NCBI GenBank assembly: GCA_000708835.1
Contig: DF237076.1
Location: 62,001 to 126,000, forward strand
Source of the DNA: Klebsormidium nitens
Lineage: Eukaryota > Streptophyta > Klebsormidiophyceae > Klebsormidiales > Klebsormidiaceae
DNA: 64,000 nt
Direction: 5' to 3'
Numbering within the stretch: position 1 is the stretch's first letter; every line of letters starts with the position of its first letter. Below, one piece after another: positions 10,201 to 19,800 of this stretch. The notes beneath the pieces were generated by a model, which was not told the DNA's origin, did no database searches, and saw only the letters and a list, made by a program, of their open reading frames with translations. The translations under genes and the position numbers were made by a program.

Positions 10201-12905
10201 CACTTGAACCTCATTACAGTCAGAAAGCTGAAGGTCGCGGAATGTTTGCTAATGGCGGAGCCCTGGATTGGGCACCTAGTGGAGTCCTTGGCCGCTCACT
10301 CCCGACACTCCAATGCAACCCCTAAAACTGATCTGTTTGCTTCTTTTCCTGTGTAGGAACTTGAAGCTCGCGGAATGTGCACGCACGGCGGAGCCGTGGA
10401 TCCGGCACCTGGTGGAGCGCACCGAGGATGACATGGCGGCGCGCGTGGCGGCCGTCAAGGCCGCGCAGCGCCGGACGACCACTGCTTTCCAACATGTCGT
10501 CATGGTGAGGGCTCACCAGAAGCTTGTTCCAGGCAGCTTTTGCGAACGTCTGTTCGCAGGAGGCCTGATTGTTGAAGCCTTTAAGGGGAGCTTGTCTGCC
10601 AGAGCGTTTCCGCCAAAGGCTTGTTTGCCGGAAATAGAGGAGTCCGAGGTCGGAGTTTATGTCAAGTAGATTGGCTTGCTTGCAAACTTTTTGTGCGGAA
10701 GCATGTTTGGTAGAAGCTCAATCTGCTAAACAGAACACAAGACGCCAGAGCTCACAGCGCCACGAACAAGTGGGTCGGATCGACGCGTGCATTGACTGCC
10801 AAATCCAAACGTGACAAATGTGAACGTTCTTAGTCTGGAACCTTGAAATGTGGTGTTCAGGACGACCCTGCCAAGGACGTCTCGACGAGCCGCAAGGCTT
10901 GCTTTTTGTGCGCACCGTAGGAGCCCACGAATCCCTCTTCATTGAGTGCTGAAATCTTAAGCCCCAAGTTTGAAAACCCCAAATGTCAAAATATGTTTCG
11001 GCCTGCAGGATGACCCCGCCAAGGGCGCCTCGACGAGCCACAAGGCTCAGTCATTAAGCGCCCAGAATCTTTTACCTAGAGTGGTGAAACGCCAAGCCCC
11101 ACTTCTCAAAATGCAATCACTCAAATCTTATATATGACTTTTGCCGCAGGACGACCCCGCCAAGGGTGCCTCGACGAGCCACAAGGCGGACGCGATCGTG
11201 CACATGCCGGCGGCGATGCAGTACCGCTCGATGCGCGAGAACCTCAAGGCGCGCGTGCGCGTGGGCGCGAGCGAGATCCACGGGAAGGGCCTCTTCGCCA
11301 AGACCATGATCATGCACCGCGAGATGGTCATCGAGTACGTGGGGGAACTCATCCGGCCAAAGTAAGAAGCCGCTTCTATCTGTTGACGGTCCGTTGGACT
11401 GTCTGATCCTCTCTGTCTCTTTATACTGGGAACGATTCCGAAGTGATAACGTTACTTCGTCGAGGTGCTGAATTGGTGCTGGTGTGGTTTCATTTGAGGT
11501 TGCATGGCTTGTAACTAACATCAAGGAAGCTGCTTGACTGACTCGACTTCAGGTCTTGTGCGGAATATGAGGTTGCATGGCTTGTAACTAACATCAAGGA
11601 AGTTGCTCGACTTCAGGTCTTGTGCGGAACCAGCTTCCCAGCGCTTCCCTTACGTGCAAAATGAAGACCATAACTAAAAACCTCAGTGTTTGAAGACAAT
11701 GATGTACCGGCAAGTTCTCCTCTACACGAACTCGGTCATGTGCGAGAAGCAGTACTGCGCAATACATGGAAATCAATCTTCATTCCCGTAGCCCACTTCA
11801 AAGACCATGTCGGAAAGCTACGTGCCCGTACCCAGCCCTAAAACCCACGATTTCGTCCTCTGCAGGATCTCGGACTTGCACGAGAAGCAGTACCGCGCGC
11901 AGAAGATGGGGTGCCAAAATCCTGCCGTCCCCTCTGACAGAAACTTCCGTGCTCAATCTCAATCCCAATTCCGGCAACCTTCTTCTTCCCAGGATCTCCG
12001 ACATGCGCGAGAAGCAGTACCGCGCGCAGAAGATGAGGTTCTCTTTCTCCGGCCCTTCCCCTTTTGTGCACCTTGAAGACTATGATGGGAAGTTTAAAAC
12101 CGGCGACTCCTTTCTTTGCAGGATCTCCGACATGCGCGAGAAGCAGTACCGCGCGCAGAAGATGGGGTGCTACTTCTTCGGCTTCCCGCCCAGCAAGCAG
12201 GACCACCTGGAGGACCTCGTCGTGGACGCGACGCGCCGGGGCAACGCCGCGCGCAACATCAACCACTCGTGCGGCCACAACTGCGTGACCAAGGCGGTCG
12301 TCATCAACGGCGTTCGCCACCTCATCGTCTTTGCCATGTAAGCATGTCGGGGGATTTCTAGTGTCTTGAGTAGTATTTGTCTACCGAATCGTCGTTGTAT
12401 TCAGGCGTGGGCGGAAGGGGTGGTGTCCGCTTTCCTTCCGCTCGGTAGGCGGAACGGAGGTAACCCTGTCAAGGCGTGAGCCACATTCTGTATTTGACCT
12501 TTCGAGGGGCCTCGTTTCCTATTGGATGTTCGGACAGAGTCTGTAATATCCAGTACCGTACTCATGCATCTTATATTCTGGCTTACTTTGAAAGAAGGCC
12601 GTTGTGCTCGTCGCTGTGAAAACGGATTCCAAGATACGACACTGCGGAGTCCTTGGAGTAAGCTCCAGGAGAAGCTGCGTGACTTTAGTTTCGGCCTGCT
12701 GTTTAGGTGACTCCTGTCAACCCAGTCTCAGTGCCACCACAAGCTTTCTCAGATCCTTGGCGCTAAGATTATCCCGTCCCTGTGCAGACGCACCATCATG
12801 CCTGGCGAGGAGATCACGATCAACTACTGCTTCCGGAGTGACCCAACGGAAGAAAAGGTTCCCTGCTTGTGCGGGTCGGTGAAGTGCAAGGGCTTCCTAA
12901 ACTAG
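215..12905 (+). CDS. MLL/trithorax-family histone H3K4 methyltransferase (KMT2-like), 5'-partial
   Basis: Exons I can phase: 215-319, 587-824, 1132-2783, 3173-3505, 3896-4087, 4464-5879, 6366 to an unresolved donor between about 6996 and 7148, 7520-9251, 9601-9930, 10357-10504, 11150-11361, 12122-12337 and 12788-12905 (stop TAG 12903-12905). About 2,490 residues lie in the window. Domain order is PHD, PHD, long disordered linker, extended PHD, FYRN, FYRC, SET, post-SET. Proteins of this family sit in COMPASS-type complexes in the nucleus and methylate lysine 4 of histone H3. The order matches animal KMT2 proteins rather than plant ATX1/2, where FYRN/FYRC precede the PHD fingers. The start codon and at least one zinc-ligand pair lie upstream of the window. 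Exon coordinates are read from the sequence; function is inferred from the family. Three introns near the 3' end hold echo copies of the following exon. Confidence 0.88.
1132..7148 (+). other. Long disordered middle of the KMT2-like protein with two helical patches
   Basis: Exons 1132-2783, 3173-3505, 3896-4087, 4464-5879 and 6366 to about 7148 encode roughly 1,450 residues rich in Gly, Pro, Ser and Glu, with many G/C homopolymer runs. I recognise no enzymatic domain. Charged helical patches occur at about 2014-2205 (SAEEKQRVRERL onward) and about 4464-4850 (LEQWVTQKYNELVENP onward, ending in an EEERRRASAEQQKF coiled-coil-like run). Basic nuclear-localisation-like strings such as KKAKRRK occur near 6410-6435. 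The donor of the last of these exons is not resolved: an in-frame stop lies at 7167-7169, and the next exon requires a phase-1 donor, for which the GT after 7134 or after 6996 would fit. Confidence 0.6.
7520..8050 (+). other. Extended PHD (ePHD) of the KMT2-like protein
   Basis: Exon 7520-9251 begins with a basic string (KKKRPSHKR) and then an ePHD: CTLC at about 7621, WVHINCIMW, a CSSC pair, then HFPCALKAG and the closing VYCAKH near 7915-7930. This zinc-knuckle plus PHD unit precedes FYRN in animal KMT2 proteins and also occurs in plant ATX proteins. All expected Cys/His ligands appear present. The exon continues for about 900 bases of Gln/Glu-rich linker containing repeated AGQE/TGQ-type motifs at about 8070-8200 before FYRN. 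Confidence 0.82.
8950..9930 (+). other. FYRN and FYRC domains of the KMT2-like protein
   Basis: FYRN is encoded at about 8955-9140, with the signature LFPVGFRAWRVHW and LYLLEIV. FYRC begins at about 9148 (YGPLFRITAW), is split by the intron 9252-9600 (phase 2) and ends with FGLHVWDVCKRLEFLP and KYKFRH-like residues near 9820-9915. In animal KMT2 proteins these two halves fold together and lie between the ePHD and SET, as here. An insertion of about 40 residues, including a Ser/Pro-rich run, interrupts FYRC in exon 9601-9930. Confidence 0.8.
10224..10290 (+). repeat. Echo of exon 10357-10504 head
   Basis: The bases following the CAG at 10221-10223 resemble the first 65 bases of the real exon (shared blocks gcggaatgt, atggcggagcc against acggcggagcc, and gcacct-gtggag). 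The copy lies 133 bp upstream in the same intron and still has an acceptor-like CAG. It diverges after the word for HLVE. Confidence 0.75.
10861..11049 (+). repeat. Two echoes of exon 11150-11361 head
   Basis: Exon-like heads begin at 10861 and 11009, each directly after a CAG, and copy the first 38-40 bases of the real exon (GACGACCCTGCCAAGG and GATGACCCCGCCAAGG). Spacing is 148 and then 141 bp to the real site at 11150. The nearer copy matches better than the farther one. Read from the nearer acceptor, the frame matches the exon but meets a TGA just before it. Confidence 0.85.
11496..11629 (+). repeat. Tandem intronic direct repeat
   Basis: A unit starting gaggttgcatggcttgtaac and ending tcttgtgcggaa occurs at 11496-11565 and 11569-11629. 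The second copy lacks a short internal segment. It sits in the same intron as the SET-exon echoes but does not resemble exon sequence. Confidence 0.85.
11728..12036 (+). repeat. Three echoes of SET exon 12122-12337 head
   Basis: Copies of the exon start (peptide ISDMREKQYRAQKM) begin at 11866 and 11993, each preceded by a pyrimidine-rich CAG. A decayed version lies at about 11728-11770 without a clear acceptor. Aligned points are 138, 127 and 129 bp apart up to the real exon. The copy at 11993 keeps the exon sequence exactly for about 45 bases and is in frame with the real exon, with no stop between. Confidence 0.9.
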
Positions 12906-13823
12906 GGCTACTGGAGACAGGGACACACTCGAGCAGCACATAACGGTCTCGAGGTCTTGACCTTTAGAAAGCAACAGGCCGTGACAATATAAGGAGTCAG
13001 GGACAGTTCGAGTCAATGGGAATTTATAGTGTCCTCTCTAAGGCACACGAGTCGGTTGCCTACAACCGTGCAATCTCACACTTATAGTCAGCGTGCTGCA
13101 TGACAATCAATTCGTCGGTATTTGGTGTGCTTGTTACACATGTCGGTACAATTACTGCATGACATTCAATGGATATATATCCAGCTTGACGTACCTGAAA
13201 CCGCGTCCGACCGACGCGTGCTCGTTACATGCAAGTGTAGGAAGACACACAGATCTGATCGGGACCCGCGATGGTAGCACTCAAAGCTCGGACTGCGCAA
13301 TCTATCTAAGTGTAAGTTCGATCTGGGCTGCGTGCGACGCTGCCATCATGCACGCGCTCGTATGTAGGCAATCATGCAAGCGGCCCTAGCAATTCCCGCG
13401 TGACATGCCGTCGAATTAACACACCGTCCACAGTGCTGGCATGTCGATGATCATGCATATGCAATCCAAATGATCAGCACTGCTAGTGACATGTATGGAC
13501 GAATCAGGCGGCCTGACACACGGCCCACATGGTCCGCAATCGAAGCTGTCCGCTATATGTGTGCCGACAGTCTGCGACGCATGTATCTCGGTGGCCGGCC
13601 TGCCCCCGCCAGATTGAAAGATCTGCCTCTAAACGTGTTGACAGCCGCGGTGCCGTAACAGAAAATTGAGTTCGCACTTAAGTTCCATCTCGTTGACGAC
13701 TCCTGACAGGTTGCTCGATGTACTACTTTGACAACGTTCCCGGACCCAATTTCGGATGCAACTTCTATCTAGAACCGGTCTGATTCAAAGGCCACCTCCG
13801 CCCGAGCCGTGGCATCGCCGTAC
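12906..13823. other. Convergent 3' intergenic space
   Basis: This lies between the stop of the KMT2-like gene and the stop of NUP205 on the opposite strand, so it should hold both 3' UTRs. No exon-like coding potential is seen; short open frames here lack splice signals and recognisable motifs. The word atcatgca or close variants recurs at about 13345, 13370 and 13450. Confidence 0.6.
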
Positions 13824-16800
13824 CTAGCGAGATCCGGCTCTTTCCGTCTCGACCAATAGCTGCGACTTGATCCACTGACCCAAGCGGTGAATGAACTGCG
13901 GACTTTGCCCGAGTCGGTCCTGCAAGTTGACCAGTCTTTCAGTATTTGAAACTAACGTGAGCAAGACAAGCGGACCAGCTTGACGATGAATCAAGGCAGC
14001 CTCAAAATTAGCCCTGATCGTATTGATCGCACCTCGCCAAAGCAAAGGCTGCTTACAACGCGCGCTGGGTGATAAAACACAACAGCTTGCAAGAGGACAT
14101 CAGCCTCCAAAAGGCGTAGCAAACGGAGTTTGTGTGATGAATTTACGGCAAATTGAAAAGGCTTGTAAGCTAGGAAGTAGAGTCAGAAGCAGTACACGCT
14201 TCGTAGCCAAAAAGCACAAACCAAATAACCCGTAAACCTGAAAAGTAATCAAGTAATGCCGTGCAGGCTAGAAAACGTTCCAGGAGTATGCACTGAAACC
14301 CGCCAATAATTTGGACGCTTCAGCCGCTAAGAGGCCTTGTTGAGTGGACAAACGGCTTACCTCTTGGAGCGTTTCCAGCTTCTGGAGCGTTGGCAGAAGA
14401 TGCCGCCCCAACCGCCGCAAATCGTCCGGACTCCCGACCTGGTGCAGAAACAAAAGTGAGCCACTTGATGTTATTGTATACAGAATGCCCGCACATGTGA
14501 CAAGATTTTTCCAACGCCGTCGGTCAAATTATTGAAGCGATTCAAAGGAAAATGCTGGGCTTTCTCTGCGGTTTGAAACGAAGCCGAATAGTGATACAAG
14601 AGTTTAGGTCTGGTCTTGAAAAGGTACATGCAATGTCAGACACAATGTGTTCCGTTCCATGCCAAAGAGCATCGCTTTCCCTCATTTCCTGCCTTTGCTT
14701 CCGTTATGTTCCCCTGTAGAGTCGACGCTCGTTCCCATTCTCTCCCCCCACTCACAAAGCAAGTCGCTCAGGAAAGCGCACACGTGAAGCAGATCCTGTG
14801 GTAACAATCCCCAGGCACTTTGAAACAGAACCAAAGCAGTCGAGGTCAATCCGTGGACACTCAGCGGTGGGAGATCCGATTTGGTGTCAATCCCCGGGCA
14901 CTCACTTGCGGCTCGGTAGATCCAGGCCTGCTGTCCTGGAAGTGCTTGTAGATGATCTCCAGCCCGTGCTCGATGATTGACACCAGGAGTGACACTTGGC
15001 GGCCCTTGGACGCGGCCGCGGCCGCCATCTCTACGAGCGCCACGTGTCGCCTGGTGGAGACAACGCACGAGGTTTAACAGACTGCTGTGAGGAGTTTCAC
15101 AAAAGTAGCGCTAGATTGCTGGGAATGAAAGACAAGGCGGCCTTCAACGAATACTGGTGTGATTTGTCATGGAAGCAGTTCAACCAGAGGGGGCTCTCGA
15201 AGGTGGTCCATTAATCTCCCAGAGATGCACAATCTGCTGAAAGTCTAGCTTCAAGGAGCAGTCAAACGGCCATCCAAAGGCACCTCCCCCATTGCTTCTC
15301 TATAGACACCCCTTTTAGTGCATGGAGTCATCTCTCCCTCACAGGCCCTCATAACCACCCCTACTGAGTTAGCAAACTCTCAAGGGAAAAACTTTACAAA
15401 CGAAGTCTCAACTGAAAAACTTTACAAACGTGCATAACAGCTCACCGCTTCCGTGCAGAGTCTCCCCGCGCATCGTACTCGTGAGTCCCGTATGTCTCGA
15501 TCACCTTCAGCAGCTCCGCGCGCGACGTGTCGTTGACTTCAGAGACCTTGTTTAGCAGCTGATGCCCCTCCTGCGTCGCCGCGAATACGTCCGACGTGCT
15601 CTGCTCCAGGACGTCCGCAATCAGCGCGAGGGTGGGGGCGCGCGATATGCCGTTCTCTCCGTCCGATCTGGACGAAGGAAGAAAAATCAAAACCGGGGGG
15701 CGCGTGAGACGCCGTTCGCGCCGTCCGATCTGGACGGAGCGGAGACGAGAAAAGTGGTTTGCAACAAACCGGCGAGAAGCCAACATTCTGCAAACAAACA
15801 CGTCCGACGTTTTCTTGCTCTACGACGTCGGCGATCAACGCGAGCGTGGGCGCCGACAATGCGCCATTCGCGCCTTCCGATCTGGACGGAGGAAGAGAAA
15901 TCAGAATCTTTCAAATTGAAGCTTTGCAAAGGAACAAGTTTGACATGCTCTGCTTCAGGACGTCCCCAATCAGCGCGAGCGTGGCCGCGCGCGAGACGCC
16001 ATTCGCGCCGTCCAACCTGAAAGGGAGGAAAAACTGACGGCTTTGCAAACAAACCAAAAGCATCCAAAAGTTTGCAGGTGAACAAGTCCGACGTGCCCTG
16101 TTCCAGGACGTCCACAATCGGCGATGCGCCGTTTGCACCGTCCGACCTGGAAGGGAGCAAAGTTCGTTGAAAAGACTTTGCCGTAGGTTGAGAGCAACTA
16201 CCTTGATCAGATCTGGACGAGGTGCTGGCGTGAAGCAGGGTTTAAAGGGACTGTATTCGCAAGAAAGCGCCGGGAAAGGAGCATGAGAGATGCCCTCCGG
16301 GCCGAGCTTTAATGCGGTAATAGGCGCAAAAAACAAAGATAAGTTAATCGGTAATAATCACAAACCATTCCGACACCTGCAATCTGCAGCAACGGCGCAC
16401 TTTCCCAAGCGATGCTTGGTGCTCCCATTCCAATCCGAAAGTCTGCTGGGCACAGGCAGTGCTTATCCGCTTCCGGGTCCTAACCCTCCGCTTAACCCGT
16501 CGGACCCAGTGCTTGACCCTCAAAGGATCCTCACCTGAAGCAGTGGAATCGCTCTCCCGAGCGGTCCACAATTCCTTTTAAGTACGTCAGCAAGTTGTTC
16601 CGCACTTGCAACACTCCGTGGCGCAGTCTCCGCAGCTCGCCGTGTTCCCGGGGCGCGATGATGCCCTCCGGACCCGCCGACTTGCGCACCGCTTGCAGCC
16701 GACGCACGTACTTGTTCTACAGAGAAAGGAACTTTAAGGTGTATAATCCAGGTTTCAAGTTGAGGAGGTGAATTATGTGCTTGAAAAGACGCTTGTAGGA

Positions 16801-19800
16801 CTTGCGGACGTGCTCAGCCGGACGGTCAACTACTGAAAGGTTCTGAGCTTTTCAGGCAGACACTTTGTGATTTGTCGACTTGATTGCTATCTGATCATGC
16901 TTCACGACTTCTTGCGCATCGCTTGCAGACGAAGAACGTACGGCAAGGGAGAGCATCGAGACACAACCATGCAGGGGTACAATATGAATTCTAGTGCTCA
17001 AGTAACAAAGCGAATGCCTCCAATCGGTCAGCGCCAGAGGCAAGAAAACCAATCTCAGGTTCCAACCCTGTTGATCGATTTGTGCATGCCAGCTCCAACT
17101 GGGCAGCATTAATCAGCTCCCGCATCGAACGCAGCCCTAGTACGCAGTCATCTTGCGAGAAAGCTTCAAACTCCAGGGACACTTTGAAGTCGACAAATCA
17201 CTTGGAGCCTGCCCAATATCGAGCATATTATGTTTGATCGGCCTTGAACCTGCGTCATTTTGCCCATCGTTATCCGTTCCGGTCCAACCCTGAATAAAGC
17301 CCTGATTATCAAATCTTTGCTGACCTGCGACACAGCGTCGAGGCAGAAGAAGTCGATGCTCCGGATGAACATGGGCGCCTTGAAGGGATCCCTGTCGGTG
17401 CTCATCGACGGCCAGATGCGCCCCACCAGCCACGTGGCAAGCTGCAGCTCCTCCAGGTCAGCGCTCTCCACGATCCGGACGAGCGTTGCCGCGTGTTGTC
17501 GGACAAACTCTCCGGCCTGGAAGGGAGCAAGTGATCGACTTCAGTACTGAGTCATAAGCTCAGCGTCTCAGCATAGGCTTGGGATGCATTGCAGAGGTCG
17601 TGACCTTAGCTTGATGCCGGCAAGGGTCTGATTGAAAGGAGCATTAGCCAACCAGATTGCTCAAAAGGCACGCCTTTCATGTTGAGAAACTTCTGCACCG
17701 TGCCTCCAGCAGTTATTGCCCACATACACGCCAACTTTCGTGGCAAGACTCGCCGGCAGTAATATGGTTAGAATTACCAACGCTTCAAAAGCATCCAGGA
17801 TGCTTGATTCTGGTGTCATGATCAGAAGATTCATTTCATCTCGTGACTTCGTTCTTTAAGGTAGCGTTGATTTGCTCTCCTTACCATTCGAGGACTGCTC
17901 CTTAGCCAACTTCGTAACCAAGAAGGTACGGAATACCCACCTCGGCACGCACGTCCTCGCTCTTTGGTAGTGCGGTCACGATTGACGTCACCAGCCGCAG
18001 CGAGGGCGCCAGCACCTGGTGCAACCGCTCCCGCTGCGACGGCATCGGCACCGCAGGGTTCCGCCCAGGGCCATCTTCCGGGCCGTCCTGCAAAGGCGGA
18101 ACAGACTTGGTGACGTGGCGGAAGAGACATGGTGACGTAAGCATAGAGGCGGCTCCAGTTGATATGATTGGCAGCGGCGATCGCGCATGCCATTTTCTGC
18201 TGAGCGAGAAATTGGTGAACTGCGGGCAATTGATCGAAGCAAAATCGGAAGCAGGTAGGGATCCGTCTATATCTCTTCATTGCGTGTTTGGTGAGATCTC
18301 TTGTTTGGAATACGTTTCAGCTGTCAACTGCTTCGCTTTTGAGTCCGAACGTAGTCACGTCCTTCACCAGATTGTGGAACTCATCGTGCGGAGCACCTTA
18401 GAGCAAACTTGCCATTGCGTGCATTCGCCACAGTCCGTCTTGAGCAACGGTTTTGAAGTCGCAACCTCCGTGGTACCTTCCCCTACTAAGTAGAGCGGAC
18501 CTGTAGCTTCGAGGTCCGCTTCAACTCGTTTCCCGCCGGATAAAAGCCTCACCAAAATCCTGAAAGAGCACCAGACTATAACAAAGTAGCAAACATCAAA
18601 TCAAGACACCCTAGATCTGTTGGATAGATCAACAAATCCTAGCCCCGTGTGCCACCTTTTGCAAGCCCTCACCGGTATCTGGACGTCCAGGGCTCGCGAG
18701 CTGGCCAGGTGATTGAGCGCTCCCATCGAGAACAGCGCTTGCGCCCCCCGGGGGGAGTTGTGATGCGCCACCCGCAGGAGGAGCGAGATCTGCGCCTCCA
18801 TTGTGTAGAGCTTACGCACAGAGTCGGGGGATGGAAGAATCACCAGCTGCAAGGAGGGGGGGTAAGGAATGTCATTGAGGTGGTTCGGAGTCGTCATGTT
18901 CATGTAAGTCCGGAATCTGAAAAGCGGCCCGGATAAAGTGCAGGGAAAGTTGAGAGCAGAAACGCAGGGTCTGATTTTGGGCTCCAACTTTTCGGGAGGT
19001 ATCAATACTTGTCGCACGATCTTCGCCTCCGTCAGCAGAGCTTGCGGACCGTATTGGGAGCCACCAAAATGACCACCAAAATGACCACCAAGCGAAGGAG
19101 GGGGTCTGACGAAGTCTGAAAGACAGCCTACCGGTCCAGATGTTCGCGGGACCACATTAAAGAGCTGAAGAGGTTGCGGCGCAGGAAGAGAAAAGACGCC
19201 AAACGAGGGATAGATACCCGCCGAGAAGGAATGGATATAGTTTGATTACCTGGTATGCATTGTTGGCGACGTCGGAGAGGCAATTTTGCAGCAGCCCCCG
19301 GCTTTGCAGCTGGCTGAGGAACGCCTGCTGAGTATCGAGCGCGATCAGCGCCTCCAGGACGTAGAACGCAAGGGCGCGGCCGACCTGGAGACAAAAAATC
19401 GGGGGTCTTGTTCAATTGTAGAACGTTCGAGACTGTGCCTTAAAACGAATTTGTCACACCACAACACCACAGCGGATCTGGCATGCGGCTTACCGAGCGG
19501 TTGGGCCAGAGAGGAGTCATGATAACGAGGAAGAGAAAAGAGCAGAGTATCGCTCTTTAAGTAGTATGCCGGGCTTTCGGAGAGGAGCTTGGACATCGGC
19601 TAAGGGGCAGAAAACCAAACGTCGGTTTGTATGTGAATAGTAAGGAGCTTGTTCGAATAAGCTTCTTACTAGGACTTTCAACGAAACCGACTTACAAGAT
19701 CTCTGACTTGCTGCAATTGTCAGCTTCGCCACCGAGCTCCTGAAAATGACTCAGAGCACCTGCCCAACAGTTACGTTAAGATAGTTCCTCAGGGTAAGAA

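Larger units (their letters stand above)
11150..12905 (+). other. SET and post-SET catalytic domain of the KMT2-like protein
   Basis: Exon 11150-11361 carries the pre-SET QYRSM motif and the SET start (IHGKGLFAK, MVIEYVGELI). Exon 12122-12337 carries REKQYRAQKMGCYFF, DATRRGNAAR and the cofactor-site motif NINHSC. Exon 12788-12905 carries GEEITINYCF and the post-SET zinc motif CLCGSVKC before the stop. Junction phases are 2 and 2, so the domain reads through. The family's Y-D-Y motif is I-N-Y here, so the first tyrosine (the Phe/Tyr-switch position in MLL1) is isoleucine while the second tyrosine is kept. Introns before the first two of these exons hold echo copies of the exon heads. Confidence 0.85.
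13824..19384 (-). other. NUP205: NUP205 exons 28-36
   Basis: Exon coordinates: 19384-19250, 18846-18673, 18087-17941, 17516-17325, 16716-16535, 15667-15446, 15050-14906, 14438-14361, 13919-13824. Exons 32 and 33 end in phase 2. The last exon (31 codons plus stop) is assigned from a CAG acceptor in phase 0 and the GQSPQFIHRLGQW reading; its sequence is less conserved, so it is the least certain of the set. Confidence 0.82.

Noticed and set aside
13470-13658. Possible small gene in the convergent spacer
   Set aside because: A 62-codon open frame without recognisable motif, splice sites or composition like the real exons.
15693-16146. CRISPR-like or satellite array
   Set aside because: Copies are diverged, unevenly spaced, and each corresponds to an exon start plus intron tail. 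There are no uniform spacers and no nuclear CRISPR context.
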